Below are positions 1 to 8,630 of a DNA stretch of 64,000 nucleotides, piece by piece. How positions within the stretch are numbered: position 1 is the stretch's first letter; the number at the start of each line of letters is the position of its first letter. This stretch comes from Streptomyces sp. NBC_01142. Lineage in GTDB: Bacteria > Actinomycetota > Actinomycetes > Streptomycetales > Streptomycetaceae. Position numbers and translations under genes: made by a program. A model generated the notes under the pieces. It was not told the origin of the DNA. It did not search any database and saw nothing but the letters and a program-made list of their open reading frames with translations. The stretch spans positions 2,356,001-2,420,000 of the forward strand of contig NZ_JAPEOR010000001.1 of assembly GCF_026341125.1 (NCBI RefSeq), given 5' to 3'.

Positions 1-1782
1 GTCGTCGCCGCCGTGATGTCCGCCGTCGCTTCCACGACCTCCACCGCACTCGCCGTCCGCGACGACAACGCCTACCGGCGCAGGCTCTCCCGGCTCGCCG
101 ACCGCCGCAGGCGAAGACGCGGCGAGGACGGCGGCCGTATGTGTCACCCCGGCACGGTCTTCCTTCAGCTCGACGGGGTCGGGTACGAGGTGCTGCGGCG
201 CGCTGCCGAGGAAGGCCTGATGCCGACCGTCGCCTCCTGGATCGGGGCGACCCACCGGCTCACACCCTGGCGCACCGACTGGTCCAGTCAGACCGGCGCC
301 AGCCAGCTCGGCATCCTGCACGGCTCCACCTACGACGTCCCCGCCTTCCGCTGGTACGAGAAGGACACCGGCCGGGTCGTCGTGAGCAACCGGCCGGCCG
401 GCGCCGTCGAACTCCAGCGCCGCGCCATCGAGCGCACCGGCGACGGCGGGCTGCTCACCGTCGACGGCGCCAGTCGCGGCAATCTCTTCAGCGGCGGCGC
501 GGACGAGCTCGCACTCGTCCTGTCGATGGCCGCGCGGCGGGGCCCGGGCAACCGTTCCCGGGCCGGCTACTTCGCCTACTTCTCCGACCCCGCAAACGCG
601 GTCCGCACCGCGTTGTCCTTCATCGCGGAAGTCGCCCGCGAGATCGGCCAGTCGACGCGGGCGCGACTACGCGGGGACCGCCCGCGGGTCGGACGCGGCG
701 GTCTCTACCCCCTCATTCGCGCGTTCGCGACCGTCGTCGAGAAGGACGTGGTCGTCGCGGCGGTGGTGGGGGACATGCTTGCCGGACGCACCGCCGTGTA
801 CGCCGACCTCGTCGCGTACGACGAAGTGGCACACCACTCCGGGCCGCACAGCCGCGACACGGGCAAGGTGCTCGAGCGCCTGGACCGGTCCGTCGCGCTG
901 ATCGCCAAGGTCGCCGAACACGCGCCCCGCGCCTACCGGATCGTGCTGCTCTCCGACCACGGCCAGAGCCCGGGGGAGACCTTCACCAGCGCGTACGGAC
1001 TGACCCTCAAAGACCTCGTGCGGGCAGGTTGCGGACTGCCGGTCTCGCGCCGTGTGGGGCGCTCCAAGAGCGGCGCGGAGGCCCGGGACGCGGCGGGCGA
1101 CGCCCTGCGGAGCGCGCTGCACCGGCGGCTGGAGGAGGAGGGTACGCAGGAGCATCCGGCTGCAGGCTCCGACCCCATCGTGCTGGCCTCGGGAAACCTC
1201 GCCCTGATTTCGTTCCCCGATACGGCCGGGCGCCTGACCCGCGAGCAGATCGAGCGCCGCCACCCCGCGCTGCTGCGCACCCTCGCCAACCATCCCGGGA
1301 TCGGCTTTCTGCTGGTGGGCAGTGAGGAACACGGCTCCGTGGTGCTCGGCCGCGGCGGCGTGGAGGTGCCCCTCGCACAGCTGGCCGGCGACGGACCGCT
1401 GGCCGCCTTCGGTACGGGCGCGGCCGACGCCGTACGCCGTACCGACTCCTTCCCGCATGTCGCCGACATCATGGTCAACTCCATGTACGACTCCAGGACG
1501 GGCACGGTGCACGCCTTCGAGGAGCAGATCGGCTCGCACGGTGGGCTCGGCGGCGAGCAGTCGCAGCCCTTTCTGCTGTCGCCGCTCGACCTCTCCGCGC
1601 CGGTCCCACCGGGCGCCGAACTGGTCGGCGCGGAACAGGTGCACCGAGTGCTCAGGTGCTGGCTGCGCGAGTGCTCGGGGCCGGAGGTGCCGATCGGGCC
1701 GCCGCAGGATTCCCGGCCGGAAAGCAAATCGGAAGAAGATATTCCGGTAGGTCATCCCGCCTTGCCGGACGAAAACGTGTGA
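1..1782 (+). CDS. Alkaline phosphatase/phosphodiesterase-family protein, 5' end outside window
   Basis: The frame is open to the window edge, so the start lies upstream; the first in-window residues (VVAAVMSAVAS, then an Arg-rich stretch) look like the end of a membrane segment followed by a cytoplasmic linker. The rest is an alkaline-phosphatase-superfamily hydrolase: a metal-binding DGVGYEVL near nt 172, the nucleophile region SSQTGASQLG near nt 283, YDEVAHHSG near nt 817 and SDHGQS near nt 955, which together supply the Asp/His ligands for two metal ions. Relatives in Streptomyces carry an N-terminal holin-like membrane domain fused to this hydrolase; that part is from family knowledge. 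Substrate unknown; a nucleotide or phospholipid phosphodiester is plausible. Confidence 0.8.
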   Translation, partial: VVAAVMSAVASTTSTALAVRDDNAYRRRLSRLADRRRRRRGEDGGRMCHPGTVFLQLDGVGYEVLRRAAEEGLMPTVASWIGATHRLTPWRTDWSSQTGASQLGILHGSTYDVPAFRWYEKDTGRVVVSNRPAGAVELQRRAIERTGDGGLLTVDGASRGNLFSGGADELALVLSMAARRGPGNRSRAGYFAYFSDPANAVRTALSFIAEVAREIGQSTRARLRGDRPRVGRGGLYPLIRAFATVVEKDVVVAAVVGDMLAGRTAVYADLVAYDEVAHHSGPHSRDTGKVLERLDRSVALIAKVAEHAPRAYRIVLLSDHGQSPGETFTSAYGLTLKDLVRAGCGLPVSRRVGRSKSGAEARDAAGDALRSALHRRLEEEGTQEHPAAGSDPIVLASGNLALISFPDTAGRLTREQIERRHPALLRTLANHPGIGFLLVGSEEHGSVVLGRGGVEVPLAQLAGDGPLAAFGTGAADAVRRTDSFPHVADIMVNSMYDSRTGTVHAFEEQIGSHGGLGGEQSQPFLLSPLDLSAPVPPGAELVGAEQVHRVLRCWLRECSGPEVPIGPPQDSRPESKSEEDIPVGHPALPDENV

Positions 1783-1847
1783 TTTTGAGCAGCGCCTCCC
1801 CCATCCGATCATGGTCGGGTTTGTGACGGAGAAAGGCGCACCATCCC

Positions 1848-3182
1848 ATGACAATTCAAGAGGAACAGAGCAGGCATGCCCGGCGGTTCGGGCTGCCCAT
1901 CGCCACCGCCCTGGTCATGGGCAACATCATCGGCGGCGGGATCTTCCTGCTCCCGGCGTCCGTCGCCCCGTACGGCACGATCAGCCTGGTCGCCTTCGTC
2001 ATCCTGACCGCAGGTGCGATAGCCCTCGCGCTGGTCTTCGGCCGGCTCGCCCACAGGCACCCGCAGACCGGCGGACCGTACGTCTACGCGCGCGAGGCGT
2101 TCGGCGACTTCGCGGGCTTCCTCGCGGCCTGGTCGTACTGGATAACCACCTGGGTGTCGAACGCGGCACTCGCCGTCGCGGCCGTCGGCTACTTCGACGT
2201 CCTCGTCCCGGTGCATGACTCCACAACCGCCACGATCGTGGCCGCGCTGGCCATCCAGTGGCTGCCGGCCCTCGCCAACCTGGCCGGGACCCGCTATGTC
2301 GGCGCGGTCCAGCTCATCGCCACCGTACTGAAGTTCGCGCCCCTGCTGCTGGTCGCGGTCGGTGGTCTCTTCTTCTTCGACACCGCCAATCTGGGGCCCT
2401 TCCGGGCGAGCGACGACAGCGCGCTCGGCGCGATCTCCGCGTCCGCCGCGATCCTCCTCTTCAGCTATCTCGGCGTGGAGTCGGCGGCGGTGAGCGCGGG
2501 CGAGGTCCGCGACCCCGAGCGCAACGTCGGCCGCGCCACCATCCTCGGCGCCTCGGGCGCGGCCGTCATCTATCTCCTGGGCACGCTCTCCGTCTTCGGC
2601 ACGGTCGCCCACGACACGCTGGTCGGCTCGACGGCCCCCTTCACCGACGCGGTCGACGCCATGTTCGGCGGAACATGGGGCGGGACGGCCGTCGCCTGCG
2701 CGGCTCTGGTCTCCATGGTCGGCGCACTCAACGGCTGGACCCTGCTCAGCGCCCAGACCCCCTACGCCGCCGCCCAGGACGGGCTCTTCCCGAAGGTGTT
2801 CGCCACCAAGCGGCGCGGTGTCCCGACCGTCGGCGTCCTCGTCACCGTCGTCCTGGCCTCGCTGCTGACCGTCTACAACTACACGGCGGGATCGGAAGGC
2901 GTCTTCGAGACGCTGGTCCTGGTCACGACCTTCACGGCCACCGTCCCCTACCTCCTGGCCACGGCCGCGCAGATCCACTTCCTCGTCTCCGGCCAGTCCC
3001 ACCGCGTCCACCGCGGCCGTCTGGTGCGCGACTCGGTGCTCGCGGTACTCGCCTTCACCTTCTCCATGTGGCTGGTGGCGGGCTCCGGCTACGCCGCGGT
3101 CTACCAGGGCGTGCTGTTCCTCTTCGCGGGCGTGCTGGTGTACGCCTGGATGTCGGCCCGCAGGCTCCGGGCAGCCACCTGA
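1848..3182 (+). CDS. APC-superfamily amino acid permease
   Basis: A 444-residue integral membrane protein with about twelve hydrophobic segments. The first helix carries the broken-helix motif of the APC superfamily (GNIIGGGIFLLP, residues about 25-36), which binds the substrate carboxylate, and RHPQTGGPYVYAREAFG follows as in the basic amino acid/polyamine antiporter branch (AdiC/PotE-like). It likely exchanges or imports an amino acid or amine across the cytoplasmic membrane; the substrate cannot be read from sequence. GGAG lies about 18 bases before the ATG, so the ribosome site is weak. It stands alone, 65 bp after the preceding gene. Confidence 0.85.
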   Translation: MTIQEEQSRHARRFGLPIATALVMGNIIGGGIFLLPASVAPYGTISLVAFVILTAGAIALALVFGRLAHRHPQTGGPYVYAREAFGDFAGFLAAWSYWITTWVSNAALAVAAVGYFDVLVPVHDSTTATIVAALAIQWLPALANLAGTRYVGAVQLIATVLKFAPLLLVAVGGLFFFDTANLGPFRASDDSALGAISASAAILLFSYLGVESAAVSAGEVRDPERNVGRATILGASGAAVIYLLGTLSVFGTVAHDTLVGSTAPFTDAVDAMFGGTWGGTAVACAALVSMVGALNGWTLLSAQTPYAAAQDGLFPKVFATKRRGVPTVGVLVTVVLASLLTVYNYTAGSEGVFETLVLVTTFTATVPYLLATAAQIHFLVSGQSHRVHRGRLVRDSVLAVLAFTFSMWLVAGSGYAAVYQGVLFLFAGVLVYAWMSARRLRAAT

Positions 3183-3185
3183 GGC

Positions 3186-3205
3186 CTGCGGCTCTCCTTC
3201 CGCAG
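3186..3205 (+). terminator. Short hairpin after the permease
   Basis: CTGCGG and CCGCAG form a perfect 6-bp stem around an 8-base pyrimidine-rich loop, beginning 3 bases after the permease stop codon. There is no U tract, as usual in Streptomyces. Short, so only a candidate. Confidence 0.35.
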
Positions 3206-3257
3206 AACCCGGCCCTCCGGATACGTTGACGCAACGGAAGATCCGCCGGAGCAGGGA

Positions 3258-4319
3258 GTGTGCCCGTTGCGTGCTGTGGTGTTCGAGGAGTTCGGGAAGC
3301 CGCTCGAGGTGCGGGAGGTCCCCGACCCGGTGCCGTCCCGCGACGGTGCGGTGATCCGGGTCGAGGCGACAGGTCTGTGCCGCAGCGACTGGCACGGCTG
3401 GATGGGCCATGACTCCGGCATCACCCTTCCGCATGTCCCCGGGCACGAGCTGTCCGGCGTGATCGAGTCGGTGGGCGAGGGCGTCGCCAACTGGCGCCCC
3501 GGTGACCGGATCACGGTTCCCTTCATCTGCGCCTGCGGCCGGTGCGCGGCGTGCGCGCGCGGCGCCCAGCAGGTGTGCGAGCGCCAGGAGCAGCCGGGCT
3601 TCACCCACTGGGGATCCTTCGCCGAGTACGTTCCCGTGCACCAGGCCGACACCAATCTGGTGGCGCTTCCCCGGACGATGACGTTCGCCACGGCCGCGAG
3701 CCTGGGCTGCCGCTTCGCCACCGCCTTCCGTGCCGTGGTGGGACAGGGCAGGGTGCGGCCGGGGGAGTGGGTCGCGGTGCACGGTTGCGGCGGAGTGGGT
3801 CTGTCCGCAGTCATGATCGCCGCCGCGTGCGGAGCCAGGGTGGTCGCCGTCGACGTCTCGCCCGGCGCACTGGAGCTGGCCCGGGCCTTCGGTGCGGAGG
3901 TGTGTCTGGACGCCTCGGCGGTGACCGGGAGCGTCGCCGAGGCGGTCCATGAGGCGACCGGCGGCGGCGCGCATCTCTCGCTCGACGCCCTGGGTGCGCC
4001 GGTGACCTGCGTGAACTCCGTACAGAGCCTGCGCCGCCAGGGCCGGCATGTGCAGGTCGGCCTGCTGCCCGACGGCGTACACCTGCCGATGGGCCCGGTG
4101 GTCGCGCTGGAACTGGAGATTCTCGGCAGCCACGGCATGGCGGCGCACGCCTACCCGGAGATGATGGCGATGGTCGACTCCGGGGCACTGCGTCCCGACC
4201 TGCTGGTCACGACGGAGATCGGCCTCGAGGACGTACCCGCGGCGCTTCCCGCCCTCGGCAGCGCGTCCGGCACGGGCGTCACGGTGATCACCCCGCACGC
4301 CGCGGTGAATTCGGCGTAA
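3258..4319 (+). CDS. Zinc-dependent medium-chain alcohol dehydrogenase
   Basis: MDR-family NAD(P)-linked alcohol dehydrogenase. Catalytic zinc ligands are visible in GLCRSDWHG and HVPGHELSG; the four-Cys structural zinc lobe is CACGRCAACARG plus the Cys of QQVC; the Rossmann dinucleotide motif is HGCGGVGLSAV near residue 175. Length (353) is normal. It should oxidise or reduce a small alcohol/aldehyde in the cytoplasm. Two starts compete: the GTG here has GGAG 6 bases upstream, but a TTG at 3267 has AGGGAG 8 bases upstream and gives MRAVVFEEFG, the usual beginning of homologues. Transcribed alone; no regulator adjacent. Confidence 0.88.
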   Translation: MCPLRAVVFEEFGKPLEVREVPDPVPSRDGAVIRVEATGLCRSDWHGWMGHDSGITLPHVPGHELSGVIESVGEGVANWRPGDRITVPFICACGRCAACARGAQQVCERQEQPGFTHWGSFAEYVPVHQADTNLVALPRTMTFATAASLGCRFATAFRAVVGQGRVRPGEWVAVHGCGGVGLSAVMIAAACGARVVAVDVSPGALELARAFGAEVCLDASAVTGSVAEAVHEATGGGAHLSLDALGAPVTCVNSVQSLRRQGRHVQVGLLPDGVHLPMGPVVALELEILGSHGMAAHAYPEMMAMVDSGALRPDLLVTTEIGLEDVPAALPALGSASGTGVTVITPHAAVNSA

Positions 4320-4410
4320 CGGGCGTACCCCGGTAGAGCGGATCTCGGCCGGAACGGGGCACGACCGGGTGGTTCCTGGGCAGTGAGGCATGTCCAGGAG
4401 GTCGTGCCCC

Positions 4411-4815
4411 ATGAACCAGCCCGCGCGTGTGGAGGCAGTCCGCGCCCCGGCACGCGCTGTCGGATGCCGTGCCGTGTGCCGTGTGGCCCCGCTCGTCCTG
4501 TTGGTACTGCTCGGCCTCCTGGCCGCGTCGCTGGGCTCCGGATCCGCTGCGGCGGGGGAGACCCGGGTGCCCGCCTCGGCACCCGTCGAACCGGCGGGCG
4601 AGAGCCCGCCGGAGGAGACCGACACCGCGCTGACGGCATCGGGCAGGCCGGGCAGGGCGGGCCGGCCGAGCCTGGAGCGGGCCGTTGCGCCCTCCGCCCG
4701 GCCGCGGCCGGGTCGCCGGACTGCCCGCCCCGCCTCGTACCGCCCCCGCACCCGACGGCCGGCGCAGCCGCCGCTGCGGCTGCGGGCCGCGCGCTGTGTG
4801 GTCCTGCGCTGCTGA
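4411..4815 (+). CDS. Small secreted or membrane-anchored Pro/Arg-rich protein
   Basis: The 134-residue product is not recognised. The start is set by AGGAGG at 4396-4401, nine bases before the ATG. Residues about 25-50 are a strongly hydrophobic Leu/Ala run (APLVLLVLLGLLAASLGSG) preceded by Arg, consistent with a signal peptide ending at an Ala-rich site (SAAAGE) or an anchor. The remainder is low-complexity Pro/Arg/Ala with three Cys near the end (ARCVVLRC). Such tails are common in poorly conserved Streptomyces exported proteins. No function is assigned. Confidence 0.5.
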   Translation: MNQPARVEAVRAPARAVGCRAVCRVAPLVLLVLLGLLAASLGSGSAAAGETRVPASAPVEPAGESPPEETDTALTASGRPGRAGRPSLERAVAPSARPRPGRRTARPASYRPRTRRPAQPPLRLRAARCVVLRC

Positions 4816-4886
4816 GCGGCGCGGCATTTCGCCGAGCCCAGCCAGTTCGAGCAGCCATCAGCCATCCCACCGCGAGGTGCACCGCC

Positions 4887-5066
4887 ATGCCCATCGATCC
4901 GCTCGCCGCGCTCAACGCCATGCTCCGCGCCGAAGCCGCCCGTTCCGCCGACTCCGACGAACGCCGGCATTCCACCCAGACCGACGCCGAGGTGCGGCGT
5001 GGGCCCGCAAGGTCCGAGCCCGGTGCCGACGGCGGCCGTCCGGCGTTCGACGACGGCGCCGTCTGA
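4887..5066 (+). CDS. Hypothetical 59-residue hydrophilic protein
   Basis: Small open frame opening MPIDPLAALNAML, preceded by GAGGTG seven bases before the ATG. The product is acidic and charged throughout (Asp, Glu, Arg, Ala) without hydrophobic segments or cysteines, so it would be cytosolic and possibly disordered after an N-terminal amphipathic helix (residues 1-20). It lies 71 bp after the preceding exported-protein gene and could be cotranscribed with it. Evidence is ribosome site plus GC3 bias only; it may not be a real gene. Confidence 0.4.
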   Translation: MPIDPLAALNAMLRAEAARSADSDERRHSTQTDAEVRRGPARSEPGADGGRPAFDDGAV

Positions 5067-5264
5067 CGCATCCGTGCCGCGGGCCGGCGGCCGGGCCACC
5101 GACGAAGCCGGCCCGCGGCGCGGCACCGGCTGCGCGAGGTCCACGGCGAGCGGGCCACGCCCGCCGTCGCCACCGCACGGGCGTCGAGGAGTGCGCAGAT
5201 GCAGCAGCCGGGCCGGGCCGGGGTCTGCGCCCTCGTCGCCCGGCAGTCCGCCGCCGTGGGGACG

Positions 5265-5750
5265 TCAGGCTTCCCGGAGGGAAGCGAGGTGGCGGGCCAG
5301 TGTCTCCTTCGACTGGAAGGTCGCTCCGAACAGGGCCACATGCTTCCAGTGCAGAGTGCCGTCGGCGGCGATGAGGAAAACGGCACGTCGCAGACCGATC
5401 CCGGGTGCCGCCACGCCGAAGGCCCGCGCGACGGACCGCTCGGTGTCGGCGAGCAGAGGCATGCGCAGCTCGTACTTGAGGGCGAACGACTCGTGGCTGT
5501 CGACACTCTGCGGGCTGATGGCCCAGACGTCCGCCCCGCAGTCCGTGAAGGTCTCCAGACCGCTGGAATACGAACACAGCTGCTTGGTGCAGACGCTGGT
5601 GTCGTCTCCCGGATAGAACGCGAGAACCAGGGGGCGGCCGAGCTGCTTGCGCAACGCGAAGTCGCGCCGCTCGAAGACGCCGTCGTGCAGTACCCCTCCG
5701 GGAAGGGTGAAGTCCTCGACGGACCGGCCGATTTCAGGTGATGCTGCCAA
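5265..5750 (-). CDS. Peroxiredoxin, BCP/PrxQ type
   Basis: 161-residue thioredoxin-fold peroxidase. FYPGDDTSVCTKQLC carries the peroxidatic Cys after Thr-x-Val and a second Cys five residues later (CTKQLC), the spacing of atypical two-Cys BCP/PrxQ enzymes that form an intramolecular disulfide. It reduces H2O2 and organic peroxides using thioredoxin. The start is a TTG at 5750-5748, chosen because AGGAG ends five bases upstream; the frame itself is open much further. The STAS gene upstream ends 14 bases away on the same strand, so the two are probably one transcript. A 17-bp dyad at 6262-6278 precedes the pair. Confidence 0.85.
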   Translation of the reverse strand: MAASPEIGRSVEDFTLPGGVLHDGVFERRDFALRKQLGRPLVLAFYPGDDTSVCTKQLCSYSSGLETFTDCGADVWAISPQSVDSHESFALKYELRMPLLADTERSVARAFGVAAPGIGLRRAVFLIAADGTLHWKHVALFGATFQSKETLARHLASLREA

Positions 5751-5764
5751 GGGAACTCCTGCGG

Positions 5765-6166
5765 CTACGCGTACGGGCGGACGGGCGTCCGGTTTTTCCG
5801 GCCCTTGGTCGACGGGCCGTGCATCCAGACAGTCCACGCCGAAGCGGGTCCCCGATGGAAGACGAAACGGGGATCGTGGCCGGGTTGCAACCGAAGCCCG
5901 TCCGTGGGATCGATGAGGTGAAACGCCAGCCTTCTGCCGGGGGGAAACACCCCCTGCACCTCCTCGCCGTCCAGCTCCCGTTCGTCGACGAGCGTGCCGA
6001 CATCCACAAAAAGTGTCGTGAATCCTTCGGCCTCGCGCAGGCGCAGCGCCTGCGCGAGTAACGGCGCGGTGGTCCTGGCCAGCCGGCCGCTCACCGCGAT
6101 CCACACCTGTGGCCCGTCGACTGCCAGAACACGTACCCGTATGGTCGCTCGCACCTGCGCCCCCAA
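5765..6166 (-). CDS. STAS-domain-like protein (anti-sigma antagonist type)
   Basis: 133 residues. The central part (residues about 10-85) has the strand-helix pattern of STAS domains: VWIAVSGRLARTTAPLLAQAL, then GFTTLFVDVGTLVDERELDG. STAS proteins usually bind an anti-sigma kinase and are switched by Ser phosphorylation; no clear phosphorylatable Ser is seen at the usual place, so the match is imperfect. The last 45 residues form a basic extension. Start uncertain: TTG at 6166 or an in-frame GTG four codons later. It is 14 bp upstream of the peroxiredoxin gene, linking it to stress response. Confidence 0.6.
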   Translation of the reverse strand: MGAQVRATIRVRVLAVDGPQVWIAVSGRLARTTAPLLAQALRLREAEGFTTLFVDVGTLVDERELDGEEVQGVFPPGRRLAFHLIDPTDGLRLQPGHDPRFVFHRGPASAWTVWMHGPSTKGRKNRTPVRPYA

Positions 6167-6261
6167 CAGCCGGATCGGCCCGGCGCACCGGGGACCGGTA
6201 CGCCGTCACACGTCAGCTATTCGGCGCCCGTCGCCTCGGGGATTGCTCAGCACCGGGTTCC

Positions 6262-6278
6262 GTTACCTCGCAGGTAAC
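6262..6278. promoter_or_regulatory. 17-bp dyad upstream of the STAS-peroxiredoxin pair
   Basis: GTTACCT and AGGTAAC form perfect 7-bp arms around CGC. It lies 96 bp upstream of the STAS start codon. A copy matching at 14 of 17 positions lies at 9236-9252, so this is likely a regulator binding site shared by two promoters. Confidence 0.5.
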
Positions 6279-6366
6279 GCGACAGCCTCAAGGGGTGTGG
6301 AATACCGCTGTGTCGCGCGGCGCAAACGAGGGTGGGGTGTCCGTGGTCGTCCGCCAGGCGTGATGG

Positions 6367-6591
6367 TCAGGCGGGCCGAGGCACGATGCTGACGGCGCGG
6401 TAGTCGTACCCGTCCTGTTTGAAGCCGGGGGCCTCCCACGTGAGGTCTACCTGCTGCCCGGGCGACAGCGTGCGGTAACCCGCCATTTGGATGGCGGAGT
6501 AGTGGCCCCAGCACCCACCGGGAGTCTCGGGAGAGTCGAGCACGCCCCACCCCTCCTCCTCGCGCCACTCGCGGACGGTCGCAGTCACCAT
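6367..6591 (-). CDS. Cold-shock-domain-like small protein
   Basis: 74 residues, MVTATVREWREEEGWGVLDS, then CWGHYSAIQMAGYRTLSPGQQVDLTWE. This follows the pattern of a cold-shock OB fold: the opening strand, a GWG in place of the usual GYGFI, an HYSAI in place of FVHFSAI, and a closing hydrophobic strand. Only part of the RNP1 aromatic set is kept, so nucleic-acid binding may differ from CspA. Found as a divergent CSP relative in many Streptomyces. The start ATG at 6591 is the only one that leaves a full domain. Monocistronic. Confidence 0.75.
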   Translation of the reverse strand: MVTATVREWREEEGWGVLDSPETPGGCWGHYSAIQMAGYRTLSPGQQVDLTWEAPGFKQDGYDYRAVSIVPRPA

Positions 6592-7162
6592 GGTGGGAAC
6601 CTTACGGGGCCTGGCGGCTCCGACGGGACGCTGAGGAGGTGAGCAGTGACCTCTGCTTCGCCTCCGCCGGTCAGTTGGCGTGGAGCGGCAACAGGTCGGC
6701 GGCCGCGGGTCTATACCTTGCACGCCTCAGTCAAGGGAAGAGGCAAGGACGGGACGGCATCTGCTCGCGGAGTTCTCGGGCTGGGGGCGGGCGTCGGCGT
6801 CCTGGACCGCTGGGGGTCCGGCAGAAGGAACGGCTGGTCCGGGTGAACGCCGAGGCCCATGTCGGGAGCCGAGTCGGCCGCTGCGTGAGCGCTCCTCGAT
6901 GAGGCGGGCGAGCGGCGGCGGACCGCGCCGACGGCTTCGGCGCCCCGCGGGGAGGACGCGAGTTCATCGTCCCGGCAGTTGGGGGCCGCACTCGCGCGCT
7001 GCTCGGTCTTTCTCCCCCGGACGCCATGACGGCCCCCACCCCCGTGTTCAGCACCGGGCGCCGTTGCCCGGAAGCCCCCGCCGGTCCCTACGGCGGCCCG
7101 GTCGACAGGGCTCCTCGTCAGGGGGCGCCGTCGACACCGATCCCAAGGAGCGAGCGGTGTGG
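6592..7162. other. 571-bp stretch without a supported gene
   Basis: A GTG at 6646 preceded by GAGGAGGTGA opens a 66-codon plus-strand frame ending at 6846, but its product is Arg/Gly-rich with no recognisable features and the frame lacks conservation clues. No tRNA, hairpin array or long repeat was seen. It may contain remnants, since an integrase relic lies about 1.5 kb downstream. Confidence 0.3.
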
Positions 7163-8170
7163 TTATCGCTGGGGCGAGCTTTCGCGTTGCCTGCGCACCA
7201 GGGGGACGGCAAGGAGCGCCAAGGTCACGGCGAGTGCGCCGGAGGCGAGTGCGGTGTGCCAGAACGGGCCGCCGGAGGCGAGATTGCCCACCAGATAGCC
7301 GGTGAGGATCACGGCAAGTGTCGCGTTCTGGATGTCGCTGCGCAGCCACCACCGTGCGCGGGGAGACTCCTCTTCGGACAGTCGCAGCGCGTACAGCTCT
7401 ACAGGCCCGAACTCCTCTTCGGGTGCGCGTTCGGTAGCGGCGAGGTGGTCGGTGGCTTCCCTGGTGAGCTCTGCGGCGCGTGCGCGGGGCACAGCGTGGC
7501 GCTCTTCGAGCAGCTGGGGCAGTCGGCGGAGCCAGTGCTCACGCCCGACCGTGTTCTGAGTGTCCGTCCGAGGTTGCATCGTGACTCCTTCAGGGTCTGC
7601 GGTTGGTTTGTCCCGTGTGGCCCACCCGAGCAGCGCGAGGCCCAGTAGGCACAGGACAGGGGCGGGTAGGTGGCCGAAGGCTCTTCTGGAGAGGACGGTG
7701 AAGGCGGTCGCGCCCAGCACCGTTGCGGCAGCCAGGAGCACCCACCCCGCGGCGCGCCGTCGGGATCGCGAGGCAGTGGCCGCGAGGTAGCCGCACGTCA
7801 GGGCTACGGCGATGAACGATGAGCCGACCAGCCCGCCAGGAGTCAGAGCCAGCGTGAATCCGTTGGCAACCCACAGACAGGCGCCGGCCACCAGAGCGGC
7901 CGTACCGATCGGGGCGAGTGCAGCGCGGATTGTCGCCGCAGGTGTCTGGCGGCCCCGGTGACGAAGACGCTCCTCGGGCGGGAAGCGCTCGCTGACCACA
8001 GTGGCGGCGTACGCCTCCGGCATGCCGAAGGCGTCCTCAGGGCTCTCACCGCTGTCCGCGCAGTGCTGTGCGACCTCTTCCAGCACCGTGTCCGTGAGGG
8101 TGCTGTCCACCGATTGTGCAGCCAGTGCCAGCCGAACCCGTGCGTTCCACCGGGTGACCTCATCTGTCAT
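7163..8170 (-). CDS. Polytopic membrane protein of the PadR-linked type
   Basis: 335 residues. An N-terminal soluble helical region of about 80 residues (start of the DUF1700/DUF1048-like kind, with AQHCADSGESPEDAFG) leads into four hydrophobic segments (about 85-180), then a second soluble repeat of the same kind (HWLRRLPQLLEERHAV, VELYALRL) and two further helices. The duplication suggests two fused copies. The gene overlaps the PadR gene by four bases (ATGA), so both are translated together and this protein is likely the target controlled by the regulator. Cellular role unknown. Confidence 0.75.
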   Translation of the reverse strand: MTDEVTRWNARVRLALAAQSVDSTLTDTVLEEVAQHCADSGESPEDAFGMPEAYAATVVSERFPPEERLRHRGRQTPAATIRAALAPIGTAALVAGACLWVANGFTLALTPGGLVGSSFIAVALTCGYLAATASRSRRRAAGWVLLAAATVLGATAFTVLSRRAFGHLPAPVLCLLGLALLGWATRDKPTADPEGVTMQPRTDTQNTVGREHWLRRLPQLLEERHAVPRARAAELTREATDHLAATERAPEEEFGPVELYALRLSEEESPRARWWLRSDIQNATLAVILTGYLVGNLASGGPFWHTALASGALAVTLALLAVPLVRRQRESSPQR

Positions 8171-8508
8171 GGCAGCTCCTCCGCACTGTGGGCCAGGAGT
8201 TGATCCATCGCGTCGGAGAACTGCTTCCAGCTGGTGGTCTCTTCGCGCAGCCGGGCCCGCCCCGCGTCGGTGAGCCGGTAGACCTTGCGGCCCGGCCCGC
8301 CGTCACCGGGCTCCCACCGCGCCTCCACCACCCCTTCGGTCTCGAGTCGGCCGAGCACCGGATACAGGGCGCCGCCACGGACCGTGCCGAATCCGCGGGC
8401 AGTCAACTCCTGCACCAGCGCATACCCGTGCTGGTCGCCCTCGGCAAGCACGGCGGCGAGCGCGAGGGGTAGCACCCCACGCAACCAGCCGGTCTCCACA
8501 GCGGCCAT
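8167..8508 (-). CDS. PadR-family transcriptional regulator
   Basis: 113 residues, nearly all winged helix-turn-helix: LPLALAAVLAEGDQHGYALVQELTARGF, then RGGALYPVLGRLETEGVVEARWE and GPGRKVYRLTDAGRARL, the classic PadR signature. The short dimerisation helix at the C-terminus is typical of subfamily 2. It is the first gene of a two-gene unit with the membrane protein. A dyad at 8537-8557, about 28 bp before the ATG, is the probable autoregulatory operator. Confidence 0.9.
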   Translation of the reverse strand: MAAVETGWLRGVLPLALAAVLAEGDQHGYALVQELTARGFGTVRGGALYPVLGRLETEGVVEARWEPGDGGPGRKVYRLTDAGRARLREETTSWKQFSDAMDQLLAHSAEELP

Positions 8509-8536
8509 CTGTAGTCAACTCTGCTCTCTACTCTAC

Positions 8537-8557
8537 GAGTTCGACTAGTTCGATCTC
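8537..8557. promoter_or_regulatory. Candidate PadR operator
   Basis: GAGTTCGA and TCGATCTC are 8-bp arms (one mismatch) around CTAGT. The element sits just upstream of the padR start codon, in the region where its promoter must lie. Confidence 0.45.
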
Positions 8558-8630
8558 ATGCTAGTGAACCACATGTCGGAATCACGTCAACAGCCGTCCG
8601 ACGGAACAACATCGCCGAAGCGGGATTCAC

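Noticed and set aside
1809..5144. A 1,111-codon open frame on the minus strand across the permease, dehydrogenase and exported-protein genes
   Set aside because: It is antisense to three well-supported genes, its product is Arg/Gly/His-rich with no fold, and long antisense frames are common at this GC content.
6646..6846. 66-codon frame with a good ribosome site (GAGGAGGTGA)
   Set aside because: Product is low-complexity, with no features to support it; kept only as a note on the gap.
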